Assembly (NCBI RefSeq): GCF_009469615.1
Contig: NZ_SSXX01000003.1
Span: forward strand, 186,001 to 250,000
Direction: 5' to 3'
Origin: Dechloromonas sp. H13
GTDB taxonomy: Bacteria; Pseudomonadota; Gammaproteobacteria; Burkholderiales; Rhodocyclaceae
DNA length: 64,000 nt
In this document: one piece after another, positions 38,105 to 48,594 of the stretch
How the letters are laid out: each line of letters opens with the position of its first letter
Numbering within the stretch: the first letter of the stretch is position 1
Position numbers and translations under genes: made by a program
Notes under the pieces: generated by a model
Told to the model about the DNA's origin: nothing
Databases searched by the model: none
The model's input: the letters and a program-made list of their open reading frames with translations, nothing else

Positions 38105-38252
38105 AAGAACGACGACGCGCGCCAAGCGCCCGGGGAAAGGGCAGCTTTCAGGCATATCGATATCAGCAAATTGTCGTTCGGGAGCGCCGGCCGCGGTTTT
38201 ATGCTTCGCGCCTGTTTCCTTGCATGGCCAACCGGCGCCCGAAATATTCCCT

Positions 38253-38645
38253 ATGGTCGATGACTTGTGTGCCTGTCCGGACGACCCGCCCGGCGCCCCG
38301 CAGCGGGTGCCGCCGGCGACGCTCGATGCCGGCGCCCTGCGCCGCCTGCCGACGCTGCAGCGCAACGCGCTGCGCAAGATCTTCGACCGCCCGGAGTTCA
38401 CGCCGGCCGAGGTGGCGGCGCTGGGGTATCGCCGCCTGCAGCAGGCCGAAGGCATCGGCCAGAAGGGCCTGCAGGTGATCGCCGCCTGGCTGCAGGGCTG
38501 CGGCTGCGAGTTGAAGCCGCCGGAGGCGGCGGCCGGCGTATCGGTCAGGCAGAAAGGGAGCCGCCGCAACATCGAGCAGGCTGTCCGCCTGCTGCGCACC
38601 CACGGCTACCTGATCCGCCTCGCCGGCGATGATCCCGGCACCTGA
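38253..38645 (+). CDS. RNA polymerase alpha-CTD-like helix-hairpin-helix protein
   Basis: From ATG 38253 the 130-residue product contains LPTLQRNALRKIF, PAEVAALGYRRLQQ and EGIGQKGLQVIAAWL, which mirrors the helical order of the alpha-subunit C-terminal domain (helix, hairpin, then a G-x-G-x-x-S/G turn followed by a helix). It could bind DNA or imitate alpha-CTD. A basic C-terminal segment (RQKGSRRNIEQAVRLLRTHGY) is partly shown as RRNIEQAVRLLRTHGY. No partner gene is evident; sbp follows. Confidence 0.6.
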   Translation: MVDDLCACPDDPPGAPQRVPPATLDAGALRRLPTLQRNALRKIFDRPEFTPAEVAALGYRRLQQAEGIGQKGLQVIAAWLQGCGCELKPPEAAAGVSVRQKGSRRNIEQAVRLLRTHGYLIRLAGDDPGT

Positions 38646-38688
38646 GCCGCTTATCAGCGCCCGGCACAAGCTATTTGCCGATCGGCGT

Positions 38689-38695
38689 ATAAGCA
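38689..38695 (+). promoter_or_regulatory. ATAAGCA site upstream of sbp
   Basis: Heptamer copy 75 bases before the sbp start in the context GTATAAGCAAATGAAG. CysB is the expected activator of sbp and its gene lies 4 kb downstream, making this a candidate CysB site. Confidence 0.45.
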
Positions 38696-38769
38696 AATGA
38701 AGAATGATTCGTTCTGGCGCCGTTTCGTTGTTTTTAGACTCCGCTCCACCTCAACGCAACGGAGTCACC

Positions 38770-39780
38770 ATGAAACTCAAATCCCTCGTCGCCGGCCTGA
38801 TCGCCGCTTCGCTTGTCGCCGGCAATGCGCTGGCGGCGGATGTTTCCCTGCTCAACGTGTCCTACGACCCGACGCGCGAGCTCTACCAGGACTACAACGC
38901 GGCGTTCGCCAAATACTGGAAGGGCAAGGCCGGCGACAACGTGACGATCAACCAGTCGCACGGCGGCTCCGGCAAGCAGGCGCGCTCGGTGATCGATGGC
39001 ATCGAGGCCGACGTCGTGACGCTGGCGCTGGCCTACGACATCGACGCCATCGCCGACAAGGGCATCCTGCCGCAGGAGTGGCAGAAGCGCCTGCCGCAGA
39101 ACGCTTCGCCCTACACCTCGTCCATCGTCTTCCTGGTGCGCAAGGGCAACCCGAAGGGTATCAAGGACTGGAACGACCTGGTCAAGCCGGGCGTTTCGAT
39201 CATCACGCCCAACCCCAAGACCTCCGGCGGCGCCCGCTGGAACTACCTGGCGGCCTGGGCCTACGCGCTCAAGCAGCCGGGCGGCAACGAGGCCAAGGCG
39301 AAGGAGTTCGTCGGCCAGGTTTTCGGCAACGTCAAGGTGCTCGATTCCGGGGCGCGCGGCTCGACCACCACCTTCGTCGAGCGCGGCATTGGCGATGTCC
39401 TGCTGGCCTGGGAAAACGAGGCGCACCTGGCGGTCAAGGAGCTCGGACCCGACAAGTTCGAGATCGTCACGCCGTCGCTGTCCATCCTCGCCGAGCCGCC
39501 GGTTTCCGTGGTCGACAAGATCGTCGATAAGCGCGGCACGCGCAACGTGGCGCAGGCTTACCTCGAATATCTTTATTCGGGCGAGGGCCAGGAAATCGCT
39601 GCCAAGCACTATTACCGCCCGCGCGATGCCAAGGTGGCGGCCAAGTACGGCAAGCAGTTCGCCAAGGTCAATCTGGTGACCATCGACGAAGTCTTCGGTG
39701 GCTGGCGCAATGCCCAGAAGGTGCACTTCTCGGATGGCGGCGTCTTCGACCAGATCTACGCCCCGGGCGCCAAGCGCTGA
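38770..39780 (+). CDS. sbp: Periplasmic sulfate-binding protein
   Basis: Delivers sulfate (or thiosulfate) to the CysTWA transporter. Residues 1-23 are a signal peptide ending ALAAD. The mature part has the Sbp/CysP signatures [34 protein letters not shown] in part [28 protein letters not shown] and the C-terminal [12 protein letters not shown]. Length of 336 residues is typical. It is transcribed alone: a strong terminator separates it from cysT. Confidence 0.95.
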   Translation: MKLKSLVAGLIAASLVAGNALAADVSLLNVSYDPTRELYQDYNAAFAKYWKGKAGDNVTINQSHGGSGKQARSVIDGIEADVVTLALAYDIDAIADKGILPQEWQKRLPQNASPYTSSIVFLVRKGNPKGIKDWNDLVKPGVSIITPNPKTSGGARWNYLAAWAYALKQPGGNEAKAKEFVGQVFGNVKVLDSGARGSTTTFVERGIGDVLLAWENEAHLAVKELGPDKFEIVTPSLSILAEPPVSVVDKIVDKRGTRNVAQAYLEYLYSGEGQEIAAKHYYRPRDAKVAAKYGKQFAKVNLVTIDEVFGGWRNAQKVHFSDGGVFDQIYAPGAKR

Positions 39781-39796
39781 TTCGGAATTGAAGCGG

Positions 39797-39836
39797 GAAG
39801 GGCGGGCGGCCGGCATGGCGCCCGCCCTTCTTTATT
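39797..39836 (+). terminator. Intrinsic terminator after sbp
   Basis: An 11-base-pair stem GAAGGGCGGGC with its complement (39797-39807 and 39820-39830), a 12-base loop and a following TTTATT. It isolates sbp from cysTWA. Confidence 0.85.
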
Positions 39837-39872
39837 CAAAATATGAATTTACATTTTTGAATTAAGTATTTC

Positions 39873-39879
39873 TGCTTAT
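39873..39879 (-). promoter_or_regulatory. ATAAGCA site upstream of cysT
   Basis: Heptamer copy 82 bases before the cysT start in AT-rich DNA likely to hold the promoter of cysTWA-cysB. Candidate CysB site. Confidence 0.4.
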
Positions 39880-39960
39880 AAATAGCGCCCCCTACACTGC
39901 AGTCATCGATGCTGCATTGCAACAGCGGTGCGCACAAGAAAATCCATCGGGAGCTTGTTC

Positions 39961-40797
39961 ATGGGAAAACTGAAACGTTTCAGTCCGCTGCCGGGCTTCG
40001 GCCTGACCCTGGGCTACACGTTGTTCTATCTGCTGCTGATCGTCCTCATTCCGCTCGCCGCCGTCGCCGGCAAGACCTTCGGCATGGGCTGGGAGGCGTT
40101 CTGGGCTGCGATCAGCAACCCGCGCGTCGTCGCCTCCTACCAGCTCAGTTTCGGCGCCTCGCTGCTGGCTGCTGCGGTCAACGTCGTTTTCGGGCTGATT
40201 TTCGCCTGGGTGCTGGTGCGCTACCGCTTCCCCGGCAAGGGGCTGGTCGACGCCCTGGTCGATCTGCCGTTCGCCCTGCCGACGGCGGTGGCGGGCATCG
40301 CCCTGGCCACCATCTATGCCCCGAACGGGCCAATCGGCAGCCTGCTGGCGCCGTTCGGCATCGAGATCGCCTACACGCCCAACGGCGTGCTGCTGGCGCT
40401 CGTCTTCATCGGCCTGCCTTTCGTCGTGCGTACCGTGCAGCCGGTCCTCGCCGATCTCGAAAAGGAGGTCGAGGAAGCCGCCGCCGGGCTCGGCGCCTCG
40501 CGCTGGCATACCTTCCTGAAAATCATCCTGCCGCACGTGACGCCGGCGCTGCTGACCGGTTTCGCGATGGCCTTCGCACGGGCGGTCGGCGAATACGGCT
40601 CGGTCATCTTCATCGCCGGCAACGTGCCGATGGTTTCCGAAATCACCCCGCTGATGATCATCACCAAGCTCGAACAGTACGACTACCAGGGTGCCACCGC
40701 CATCGCGTCGGTGATGCTGGTCATTTCCTTCGTCCTGCTGCTGGTCATCAACGGCCTGCAGGGCTGGATGCAGAACCGCTACACCAAGGGAGCCTGA
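39961..40797 (+). CDS. cysT: Sulfate ABC transporter permease CysT
   Basis: A 278-residue inner-membrane permease with six predicted helices and the EAA loop ([21 protein letters not shown], in part [15 protein letters not shown]) that couples to the ATPase. ATG at 39961 gives the family N-terminus [20 protein letters not shown]. One base separates its stop from the cysW start. Pairs with CysW to form the channel. Confidence 0.95.
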   Translation: MGKLKRFSPLPGFGLTLGYTLFYLLLIVLIPLAAVAGKTFGMGWEAFWAAISNPRVVASYQLSFGASLLAAAVNVVFGLIFAWVLVRYRFPGKGLVDALVDLPFALPTAVAGIALATIYAPNGPIGSLLAPFGIEIAYTPNGVLLALVFIGLPFVVRTVQPVLADLEKEVEEAAAGLGASRWHTFLKIILPHVTPALLTGFAMAFARAVGEYGSVIFIAGNVPMVSEITPLMIITKLEQYDYQGATAIASVMLVISFVLLLVINGLQGWMQNRYTKGA

Positions 40798-40798
40798 G

Positions 40799-41698
40799 AT
40801 GAGCGCCAGCATCGCATTGCAACCGGGCGCCCTCGAGCGCTACGAGACGCCCAGTACCTGCGAACCGGCGTGGGTCAGGGTGGTCCTGATCACCATTGCT
40901 TTGACCTTCTTCGCCGTCTTCCTGCTGCTGCCGCTCGGCACGGTCTTTGCCGAAGCGCTGCGCAAGGGCTGGGGAACCTACCTCGCCTCGCTGTCGTCGC
41001 CCGACGCCTGGGCAGCGATCCGGCTGACGCTGCTGACGGCGGCCATCGCGGTACCGCTCAACCTGGTGTTCGGCGTTGCCGCCGCGTGGGCCATCGCCAA
41101 GTTCGAGTTCCCCGGCAAGCGCCTGCTGATCACCCTGATCGACCTGCCGTTTTCGGTGTCGCCGGTCATTTCCGGCCTCATCTACGTCCTGATGTTCGGC
41201 GCCCAGGGCTGGTTCGGGCCGTGGCTCGCCGAGCACGATATCCGCATCATCTTCGCCGTGCCGGGCATCGTGCTGGCGACCATTTTCGTCACCTTTCCCT
41301 TCGTCGCGCGTGAACTGATTCCGCTGATGGAGGCGCAGGGCGCGGAAGAGGAGGAGGCCGCCGTCGTCCTCGGTGCCTCCGGCTGGCAGGTCTTCTGGCA
41401 TACCACGCTGCCAAACATCAAATGGGGCCTGCTGTACGGGGTGATCCTCTGCAACGCCCGCGCCATGGGTGAGTTTGGTGCCGTGTCGGTGGTTTCCGGG
41501 CACATTCGCGGCAAGACCAACACCATGCCGCTGCACGTCGAGATCCTCTACAACGAATACAACTACGCGGCCGCCTTCGCCGTCGCCTCGCTACTTGCCC
41601 TGCTGGCCATCGTCACCCTCGGCCTGAAGACCCTGGTCGAACGGCAGACCCGCCGCCAGCGGCAGGAATCCATCAAAGCTTCGGAGATCGAATCATGA
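40799..41698 (+). CDS. cysW: Sulfate ABC transporter permease CysW
   Basis: A 299-residue permease with six helices and its own EAA loop ([23 protein letters not shown], in part [16 protein letters not shown]). The N-terminal 20 residues are cytoplasmic. It starts one base after cysT and ends in an ATGA overlap with cysA, so stoichiometry is set by coupled translation. Confidence 0.95.
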   Translation: MSASIALQPGALERYETPSTCEPAWVRVVLITIALTFFAVFLLLPLGTVFAEALRKGWGTYLASLSSPDAWAAIRLTLLTAAIAVPLNLVFGVAAAWAIAKFEFPGKRLLITLIDLPFSVSPVISGLIYVLMFGAQGWFGPWLAEHDIRIIFAVPGIVLATIFVTFPFVARELIPLMEAQGAEEEEAAVVLGASGWQVFWHTTLPNIKWGLLYGVILCNARAMGEFGAVSVVSGHIRGKTNTMPLHVEILYNEYNYAAAFAVASLLALLAIVTLGLKTLVERQTRRQRQESIKASEIES

Positions 41699-42762
41699 GC
41701 ATCGCCATCCGCAACGTCAGCAAGAAGTTCGGCGCCTTCAAGGCCCTCGACGACGTGTCGATCGACATCCCGTCCGGCCAGCTGGTCGCCCTGCTCGGAC
41801 CCTCCGGCTGCGGCAAGACCACGCTGCTGCGCATCATCGCCGGTCTCGAGTACGCCGACCGCGGGCAGATCCTGCTCGAAGGCGACGACGCTTCCGACCG
41901 CCATGTGCGCGAGCGCCAGGTCGGCTTCGTCTTCCAGCACTACGCGCTGTTCCGCCACATGACCGTCTTCGACAACGTGGCTTTCGGGCTGCGTGTCCGG
42001 CCGCGCCGACATCGCCCGAGCGAAGCCGAGATTCGCAAGCGCGTCAGCCGCCTGCTCGACCTCGTCCAGCTCGGCTGGCTGGCCGACCGCTACCCGTCGC
42101 AACTTTCCGGCGGCCAGCGCCAGCGCATCGCGCTGGCCCGGGCGCTGGCCGTCGAACCCAAGGTCCTGCTGCTCGACGAGCCGTTCGGCGCCCTCGACGC
42201 CAAGGTGCGCAAGGAGTTGCGCCGCTGGCTGCGCCAGTTGCACGACGAGATCCACGTGACCAGCGTGTTCGTGACCCACGACCAGGAGGAGGCGCTGGAA
42301 GTCTCCGACAGCGTGGTCCTGATGAACAAGGGCAGGGTGGAGCAGACCGGTTCGCCGGACGCGGTTTACGATCACCCGGCGACGCCCTTCGTCGCCAGTT
42401 TCCTCGGTTCGGTCAACCTCTTCCACGGCCGTGTCGAGGACGGCCACCTGCACGTCGGCGAACACGCGCTGGCGCTCGGCGATGGCCATGCGCCGGCCGA
42501 GCAGGCTGTCGGCTTCGTCCGGCCGCACGAATTCGACCTGCTGCCGGCAGCTGCCAATGCCGGCGGCCTGCCGGCCAGGATCGCCCGGGTGATCGCCATC
42601 GGCCCGATGGCCCAGGTCGAGCTGACGCGCGTGGACGGCGAACTGATCGAGGTCTCGGTTTCCCGCGCCATTTTCGACACCCTCGGCCTGCGCGAAGGCG
42701 ACCACGTTTCGCTGCGGCCGCGCGCCATCCGGGTGTTCCACAACGACCGCCTGGCGGCCTGA
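41695..42762 (+). CDS. cysA: Sulfate ABC transporter ATP-binding protein CysA
   Basis: A 355-residue ATPase with Walker [10 protein letters not shown], signature [15 protein letters not shown], Walker [13 protein letters not shown] in part [10 protein letters not shown] and the H-loop VTHDQEEAL. Residues about 240-355 form the TOBE/regulatory domain. It powers sulfate uptake at the inner membrane. Ten bases separate it from cysB, so the regulator is likely part of the same transcript. Confidence 0.96.
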   Translation: MSIAIRNVSKKFGAFKALDDVSIDIPSGQLVALLGPSGCGKTTLLRIIAGLEYADRGQILLEGDDASDRHVRERQVGFVFQHYALFRHMTVFDNVAFGLRVRPRRHRPSEAEIRKRVSRLLDLVQLGWLADRYPSQLSGGQRQRIALARALAVEPKVLLLDEPFGALDAKVRKELRRWLRQLHDEIHVTSVFVTHDQEEALEVSDSVVLMNKGRVEQTGSPDAVYDHPATPFVASFLGSVNLFHGRVEDGHLHVGEHALALGDGHAPAEQAVGFVRPHEFDLLPAAANAGGLPARIARVIAIGPMAQVELTRVDGELIEVSVSRAIFDTLGLREGDHVSLRPRAIRVFHNDRLAA

Positions 42763-42772
42763 GGAAGCGACC

Positions 42773-43708
42773 ATGAATTTCCAGCAACTGCGCATCGTGC
42801 GCGAAACCGTGCGCCAGGACTTCAACCTGACAGAAGTGGCGAACGCCCTGTACACCTCGCAGCCGGGCGTCAGCAAGCACATCAAGGATCTCGAGGACGA
42901 ACTCGGCATCGAGATTTTCGTGCGGCGCGGCAAGCGCCTGCTCGGCCTCACCGAACCGGGCAAGGAACTGGCCCAGGTCGTCGAGCGCATCCTGCTCGAC
43001 ACCCACAACCTGCGCCGCATCGCCGACCAGTTCGCCAGCCGCGAAACCGGGCATTTCGTCATCGCCACCACGCATACCCAGGCGCGCTATGCGCTGCCGG
43101 CGATCATCAAGTGGTTCAAGAGCGATTACCCGAAGGTGCACCTGACCCTGCTGCAGGGCAGCCCGAGCGAAATTGCCGATCTGGTGGTGTCCGGGCAGGC
43201 TGATGTCGGGATCGCCACCGAAAGCGTCGACCGGGTCCCGGAGCTGGCCTCCTTCCCGTTCTATTCGTGGCACCACGCCATCATCGTGCCGCACGGCCAT
43301 CCGCTACTGGCGGCCGGCGAGATCTCGCTGGAAACGCTCAGCGAATACCCGATCATCACCTATCACGAAGGTTTCACCGGGCGGGCGCACGTCGACAAGG
43401 CCTTCGCCGATGCTGGCATCGTTCCCGACATCGTGCTCTCGGCGATCGACGCCGACGTCATCAAGACCTACGTCGGCCTCGGTCTCGGTGTCGGGGTGGT
43501 GGCCTCGGTCGCCTACGATCCGGAGCAGGATCGCAACCTGGCGCTGATCCCGGTGCCGTCGCTCTTTCCCGCCAACACGACGCGCCTGGCGGTGCGCCGC
43601 GGCACCTACCTGCGCAGCTATGCGCACGCCTTCATCGAGAAGGTCTGCCCCGATGTCGGCGAGGAGGCGATCAAGGCGGCGATCAAGTCGCAGAACGGGA
43701 GCGACTGA
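42773..43708 (+). CDS. cysB: LysR-type regulator CysB
   Basis: A 311-residue LysR protein: N-terminal HTH with LTEVANALYTSQPGVSKHIKDLE in part YTSQPGVSKHIKDLE, then a CysB-type periplasmic-binding-like domain (THTQARYALP, FKSDYPKVHL). The TTHTQ segment binds N-acetylserine or sulfate in CysB. It activates sulfur assimilation genes when cysteine is low. Linkage to cysTWA and likely sites upstream of sbp and cysT suggest local autoregulation. Confidence 0.93.
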   Translation: MNFQQLRIVRETVRQDFNLTEVANALYTSQPGVSKHIKDLEDELGIEIFVRRGKRLLGLTEPGKELAQVVERILLDTHNLRRIADQFASRETGHFVIATTHTQARYALPAIIKWFKSDYPKVHLTLLQGSPSEIADLVVSGQADVGIATESVDRVPELASFPFYSWHHAIIVPHGHPLLAAGEISLETLSEYPIITYHEGFTGRAHVDKAFADAGIVPDIVLSAIDADVIKTYVGLGLGVGVVASVAYDPEQDRNLALIPVPSLFPANTTRLAVRRGTYLRSYAHAFIEKVCPDVGEEAIKAAIKSQNGSD

Positions 43709-43767
43709 GGGCAGGGCGGTCGCACATTTCGCACTGTCGCCGTCCTGCGCCGAACGGGCGGTACGGC

Positions 43768-44709
43768 CTAGCCGCCGTTCCGCCGCAGATCGGCGACGTC
43801 GCTCGCCGGCGGCCGGCCGAACTGGCGCCGGTATTCGCGGCTGAACTGCGAGGCGCTTTCGTAGCCGACGCGGTGCGCGGCGGTGGCGGCATCGCGATCC
43901 TCGACCAGCATCAGCCGGCGCGCTTCCTGCAGGCGCAGTTGCTTCTGGTACTGCACCGGGGTCATCGCCGTCAGGGCCTTGAAGTGGTGGTGCAGCGAGG
44001 AGCGGCTCATGTTGGCGAGGTCGGCCAGGTGATCGATGTTCGTCGCCTGGTCGAGGTTGCTGCGCAGCCAGTCGATGGCCCGCGCGATCTGCTGGCTGTG
44101 ACTGCCGGCGATCACCGCCTGGCGTAGACGCGCCCCGAGCGGGCCGGTGAGCAGGCGGTAGAGCAGCTCCTTTTCGATGATCGGCGCCAGCACCGGGATG
44201 TCGCCCAGCGCGTCGAGCAGCCGGGCGAGGCGCAGCGCGGCGTTCTGGATGTCGACCGAGAGTTCGCCGATGGCGATGCCGCGGTCGACCGTCAAGATGG
44301 CACGTTTTTGCGGCAGCGCCGCGGTGAGTTCGGCGAGCTTGAGCGGGTCGAGGGCGAGTGCGAAGCCGAGGTAGGGCTCGTTGGCCGAGGCGCAGGTGAT
44401 GCACGAGGACATCGGCAGGTCGACCGACGAGATCATGTAGTGACGAGCGTCGTATTCAAGGACGTCGTCGCCGACCTGCAGGCGCTTGGCACCCTGGGCC
44501 ATGATCGCGAACACCGAGGGAACGACGGTACAGGTCGGCGCCGCCGTGGTCGAACCGCGGAACAGGGCGAGGCCGGGGATGGCGGTCTCGCTCGGTCCGT
44601 CCGTCCGGCAATGGCGGCCGATGATCGCTGCCAGTTCGGCGCGCTGGCGGGCCAGCGTTGCGGCGACGGAATCATTTTCCCGGAGGCGGGTCAGAACGGC
44701 GTTATCCAT
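43768..44709 (-). CDS. AraC-family regulator (AraC_N type)
   Basis: A 313-residue protein with the AraC_N domain (TCTVVPSVFAIMAQGAKRL, DARHYMISSVDLP) and a C-terminal double HTH (NIDHLADLANMSRSSLHHHFKALTAMTP in part LADLANMSRSSLHHHFK). It is divergent from the iorAB operon with a 176-base shared promoter region, so control of that operon is likely. ATG at 44709 is chosen because upstream codons in frame are not family-like; its ribosome site is weak. Confidence 0.88.
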   Translation of the reverse strand: MDNAVLTRLRENDSVAATLARQRAELAAIIGRHCRTDGPSETAIPGLALFRGSTTAAPTCTVVPSVFAIMAQGAKRLQVGDDVLEYDARHYMISSVDLPMSSCITCASANEPYLGFALALDPLKLAELTAALPQKRAILTVDRGIAIGELSVDIQNAALRLARLLDALGDIPVLAPIIEKELLYRLLTGPLGARLRQAVIAGSHSQQIARAIDWLRSNLDQATNIDHLADLANMSRSSLHHHFKALTAMTPVQYQKQLRLQEARRLMLVEDRDAATAAHRVGYESASQFSREYRRQFGRPPASDVADLRRNGG

Positions 44710-44885
44710 GGCCGCAAGCGTAGCGTTTTTGCTTGCCGGGGACGAGAGGCAGGGGCCGATTTCCGGAGGATCAGGCAACAAGTTCGTATTTTTGGGTTAT
44801 CGGCCGCGCTTCCGTCGCGCGCACACTGCTCGCATTCTGCGGCGCCTTCCGGCGTTGCTGTCCCAACCCTGAACAGGAGACAGAG

Positions 44886-45344
44886 ATGATCCGACTTAAC
44901 GTGAACGGCAAGGCGGTGACGCTCGATGTCGAGCCGGATACCCCGCTGCTGTGGGCCTTGCGCGATACGCTGCAGCTTACCGGCACCAAGTACGGCTGCG
45001 GCCAGGCGCTGTGCGGCGCATGCACAGTGCATCTTAACGGCACGCCGGTGCGCTCGTGCTCGCTGCCGGTATCGGCGGCGGTCGGGCAGAAGATCACGAC
45101 GATCGAGGCGGTCGATGCCGGAAAAGTAGGCAAGGCGGTGCAGGAGGCCTGGCGCCGGCTTGACGTGGTGCAGTGCGGCTACTGCCAGTCCGGCCAGATC
45201 ATGAGCGCGGTGGCGCTGCTGAGCGCGAACCGCAAGCCGACCGACGAGGACATCGACAACGCGATGGCCGGCAACCTGTGCCGCTGCGCGACCTACGTGC
45301 GCATCCGCGCGGCGATCCATGAAGCCGCCAAGGCGCTGGCGTGA
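44886..45344 (+). CDS. iorA: 2Fe-2S subunit of an isoquinoline 1-oxidoreductase-type molybdoenzyme
   Basis: A 152-residue protein with two [2Fe-2S] clusters: plant-type [13 protein letters not shown] near the N-terminus and the helical CGYCQSG...LCRC cluster near the C-terminus. It passes electrons from the molybdenum subunit. ATG at 44886 has AGGAGA upstream. The next gene starts 11 bases after its stop. The natural substrate may be an N-heterocycle or aldehyde; the name reflects family similarity only. Confidence 0.92.
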   Translation: MIRLNVNGKAVTLDVEPDTPLLWALRDTLQLTGTKYGCGQALCGACTVHLNGTPVRSCSLPVSAAVGQKITTIEAVDAGKVGKAVQEAWRRLDVVQCGYCQSGQIMSAVALLSANRKPTDEDIDNAMAGNLCRCATYVRIRAAIHEAAKALA

Positions 45345-45355
45345 GGAGGGCGACG

Positions 45356-47593
45356 ATGAACACGAATCCTGGAATCACCAACCTGAGCGTTGAACAGGGC
45401 GCCGATCTCGGTCGCCGCCGTTTCCTGCAGGCCGGCGCCGGCCTGACGCTGGGCTTCTGCCTGCCTGCCATCGCCGCCGAAAAGCTGCCGGCCGCGGGGC
45501 CGGGCAAGGCCGGCGAAGGCCTTGCCGCCGCGGTCAACTTCGAGCCGAACGCCTTTTTGCGCATCGGCGCCGACAACAGCGTGACGGTAATCTCGAAACA
45601 CTTCGAGATGGGGCAGGGCACCTACACCGGGCTCGCCACCATCCTGGCCGAGGAGCTCGACGCCGACTGGAAACAGGTGCGCGTCGAAGGCGCGCCGGCC
45701 GACGCGAAGCGCTACAACAACCTGTTCTGGGGCCCGGCGCAGGGCACCGGCGGCAGTACCGCGATGGCCAATTCCTGGGAGCAGCTGCGCAAGGCGGGCG
45801 GCGCCGGGCGGGCGATGCTGGTGGCGGCGGCCGCACGCAAATGGCAGGTCGGCGAGGCCGAGATCGTTGTCCGCGACGGGGTGGTCGGCCACCCGGCGAG
45901 CGGCCGCAAGGCGACCTTCGGCGAGCTGGCGGCAGAGGCCGCGAAGTCGCCGGTGCCGGCCGAGGTGAAGCTGAAGGACCCGAAGGATTTCCGCCTGATC
46001 GGCAAGCAGGCTAGGCGCAAGGATTCGGCGGCGAAGACCAACGGCAGCGCGAAGTTTACGCAGGACGTTTTCCTGCCCGGCATGCTGGTTGCCGTCGTCG
46101 CCCACCCGCCGCTGTTCGGCGCCAGGGTGAAATCCTTCGATGCCGGCAAGGCGAAGGCGGTGAAGGGCGTCGTCGATGTCGTGCAGATCCCGCAGGGCGT
46201 CGCCGTGCTGGCGAAGGATACCTGGAGCGCGAAGAAGGGCCGTGACGCGCTGACGGTGTCGTGGGACGAGAGCGCCGCGTTCCGGCTCGGCAGCGCCGAG
46301 ATTCTCGCGCGCTATAAGGAACTGGCGAAAACGCCGGGGCTGGTCGCCAAACAGGTTGGCGACAGCGACAAGGCCTTCGCCGGCGCAGCGAAGGTGGTGC
46401 GTGCCGCCTACGACTTCCCGTATCTGGCGCATGCCGCGATGGAACCGCTGAACTGTGTCATCCGCCTCGCCGCCAACGGCTGCGAGGTGTGGAACGGCGA
46501 GCAACTGCACACTGGCGACCAGCACGCGCTGGCGCAGCTGTTCGGGCTGCAGCCGGAGCAGGTGAAGATCAATATGCTCTACGCCGGCGGCAGCTTCGGC
46601 CGTCGCGCCAACAAGGATTCGGACTACGTGCTGGAGGCGGGACAGATCGTCAAGGCGATCGGCGGCCGCGCCCCGGTGAAGCTGGTCTGGCTGCGCGAGG
46701 ATGACATGCGCGGCGGCTACTACCGGCCGCTCTTCCACCACGCGCTGGAAGCGGCGATCGACCAGGACGGCAAGCTCGCCGGCTGGCGGCACCGGCTGGT
46801 CGGGCAGTCGATCCTGATCGGTTCGCCGTTCGAGTCGGCTTTGGTCAAGGACGGCATCGACGCGGTTTCGGTCGAGGGCGCCGCCAACCTGCCTTATGCC
46901 ATCCCCGCGCTGACCGTGGATCTGCATACGCCGCGCGACATCGGCGTGCCGGTGCTGTGGTGGCGCTCGGTCGGCTCCTCGCATACCGCGTTCTCGACGG
47001 AGGCTTTCTTCGACGAGGTGGCGGCGGCGATGGGCAAGGACCCGGTCGCGCTGCGCAAGGAACTGCTCGCGGCCCATCCACGCCACGCCGGCGTACTCGA
47101 ACTGGCAGCGGCGAAAGCCGGCTGGGGCACGCCGTTGCCAGCCAGATCCGGCGAGCGGCGCGGGCGCGGCATCGCGGTGCACGAGTCGTTCGGCTCCTAC
47201 GTCGCGCAGGTCGCCGAAGTCACGGTGAAAAAGGACGGCTCGTTCCGCGTCGACCGCATCGTCAGCGCGGTCGACTGCGGGACGGCGATCAATCCGGACA
47301 ACATCCGCTCACAGGTCGAGGGTGGCATCGGCTTCGCGCTCAGTTCTCTCGCGGAGGAGATCACCCTGCAAGGCGGTCGCGTGGAGCAGGGCAATTTCGA
47401 CGGCTTCCCGCTGCTGCGCCTGCCCGACATGCCGAAGGTGGAAGTGCATATCGTTGCCTCCGCCGCGGCGCCGACTGGCATCGGCGAGCCAGGCGTGCCG
47501 CCGGTGGCCCCGGCGGTGGCCAACGCGCTGGCGGCAGCGACCGGCAAGCGCCTGTATCGGCTGCCTTTCGACACGCGCGAGCTGGCCGCCTGA
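45356..47593 (+). CDS. iorB: Molybdopterin-binding subunit, isoquinoline 1-oxidoreductase type, TAT-exported
   Basis: A 745-residue xanthine-dehydrogenase-family large subunit. A twin-arginine signal ([16 protein letters not shown]) at about residues 17-32 directs the folded complex to the periplasm. Family motifs include [19 protein letters not shown] in part [26 protein letters not shown] and the C-terminal catalytic [16 protein letters not shown], whose Glu is the active base. ATG at 45356 follows GAGGAGGG; a GTG at 45341 is less likely. Confidence 0.92.
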   Translation: MNTNPGITNLSVEQGADLGRRRFLQAGAGLTLGFCLPAIAAEKLPAAGPGKAGEGLAAAVNFEPNAFLRIGADNSVTVISKHFEMGQGTYTGLATILAEELDADWKQVRVEGAPADAKRYNNLFWGPAQGTGGSTAMANSWEQLRKAGGAGRAMLVAAAARKWQVGEAEIVVRDGVVGHPASGRKATFGELAAEAAKSPVPAEVKLKDPKDFRLIGKQARRKDSAAKTNGSAKFTQDVFLPGMLVAVVAHPPLFGARVKSFDAGKAKAVKGVVDVVQIPQGVAVLAKDTWSAKKGRDALTVSWDESAAFRLGSAEILARYKELAKTPGLVAKQVGDSDKAFAGAAKVVRAAYDFPYLAHAAMEPLNCVIRLAANGCEVWNGEQLHTGDQHALAQLFGLQPEQVKINMLYAGGSFGRRANKDSDYVLEAGQIVKAIGGRAPVKLVWLREDDMRGGYYRPLFHHALEAAIDQDGKLAGWRHRLVGQSILIGSPFESALVKDGIDAVSVEGAANLPYAIPALTVDLHTPRDIGVPVLWWRSVGSSHTAFSTEAFFDEVAAAMGKDPVALRKELLAAHPRHAGVLELAAAKAGWGTPLPARSGERRGRGIAVHESFGSYVAQVAEVTVKKDGSFRVDRIVSAVDCGTAINPDNIRSQVEGGIGFALSSLAEEITLQGGRVEQGNFDGFPLLRLPDMPKVEVHIVASAAAPTGIGEPGVPPVAPAVANALAAATGKRLYRLPFDTRELAA

Positions 47594-47594
47594 C

Positions 47595-48587
47595 ATGGAC
47601 AGCCTCGACCAACAAGTGCTCGCCGCCGCCCGCCGCTGGGCGACTGAAGGTCATCGTTTCGCGCTGGTCACCGTCGCCCGCACCTGGGGATCGGCACCGC
47701 GCCCGCCCGGGGCATGGATGATCCTGCGCGACGACGGGCAGGTGCAGGGCTCGGTTTCTGGCGGCTGTATCGAGGACGATCTGATCCGCCGCGCGCAGGG
47801 TGGCGAGTTCACCGCCGGCGGCCCGCGCGTGCTGCGCTATGGTGTCACCGCCGACGAGGCGCACCGTTTTGGCTTGCCCTGCGGCGGCACGCTGGAACTG
47901 GTGCTCGAACCGGCGCCCGACACCGGCCTGCTGGAGGAGCTTGCTGCACGCATCGAAAGCGGGCAACTGGCGCAACGGCGGCTCTCCCTTCCTAATGGCA
48001 GAGTTACTGTCGAGGGCGCCAGCACTGGTGATGCGCCGCAGTGGGACGGCGAAACGCTGGTGACGCTGCACGGCCCGGCCTGGCGGCTGCTGATCATCGG
48101 CGCCGGCCAGATTTCGCGCTACCTGGCGCCGATGGCGCAGGCGCTCGGCTACCGTGTCTTCGTCTGCGACCCTCGGGATGAATATGCTGACGGCTGGGAG
48201 GTACCAGGTACCGAGCGCGTCCTGACGATGCCGGACGACGCGGTGAACGAACTTGCGCTCGATCCGCGCAGCGCAGTCGTCGCGCTGACGCATGACCCGA
48301 AGCTCGACGATCTCGCATTGCTCGAAGCGCTGAAGTCGCCGGCGTTCTACGTCGGCGCGCTCGGCTCGCGCGCCAACAACGCCAAACGCCGCGAGCGGCT
48401 GCGCCTGTACTTCGACCTGACACAGGCTGAAATCGACCGCCTGCACGGCCCGGTCGGCCTGCCGATCGGCAGCCGGACCCCACCGGAGATCGCCGTTGCC
48501 ATCCTGGCCGAGATGACGGCCGTGAAGAATGGCGTGCTTGGGCGCAATGCGGCGGTGACCCATGCGCCGGGCTGTGCGGTGAGGTGA
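47595..48587 (+). CDS. XdhC-family molybdenum cofactor maturation factor
   Basis: A 330-residue protein with the XdhC/CoxI N-terminal part ([27 protein letters not shown]) and the C-terminal Rossmann domain ([28 protein letters not shown]). XdhC inserts and sulfurates the molybdenum cofactor of its partner enzyme before export. It starts one base after iorB. The need for a terminal sulfido ligand links this operon loosely to the cysteine desulfurases of the cell. Confidence 0.9.
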   Translation: MDSLDQQVLAAARRWATEGHRFALVTVARTWGSAPRPPGAWMILRDDGQVQGSVSGGCIEDDLIRRAQGGEFTAGGPRVLRYGVTADEAHRFGLPCGGTLELVLEPAPDTGLLEELAARIESGQLAQRRLSLPNGRVTVEGASTGDAPQWDGETLVTLHGPAWRLLIIGAGQISRYLAPMAQALGYRVFVCDPRDEYADGWEVPGTERVLTMPDDAVNELALDPRSAVVALTHDPKLDDLALLEALKSPAFYVGALGSRANNAKRRERLRLYFDLTQAEIDRLHGPVGLPIGSRTPPEIAVAILAEMTAVKNGVLGRNAAVTHAPGCAVR

Positions 48588-48594
48588 GCGCCGG

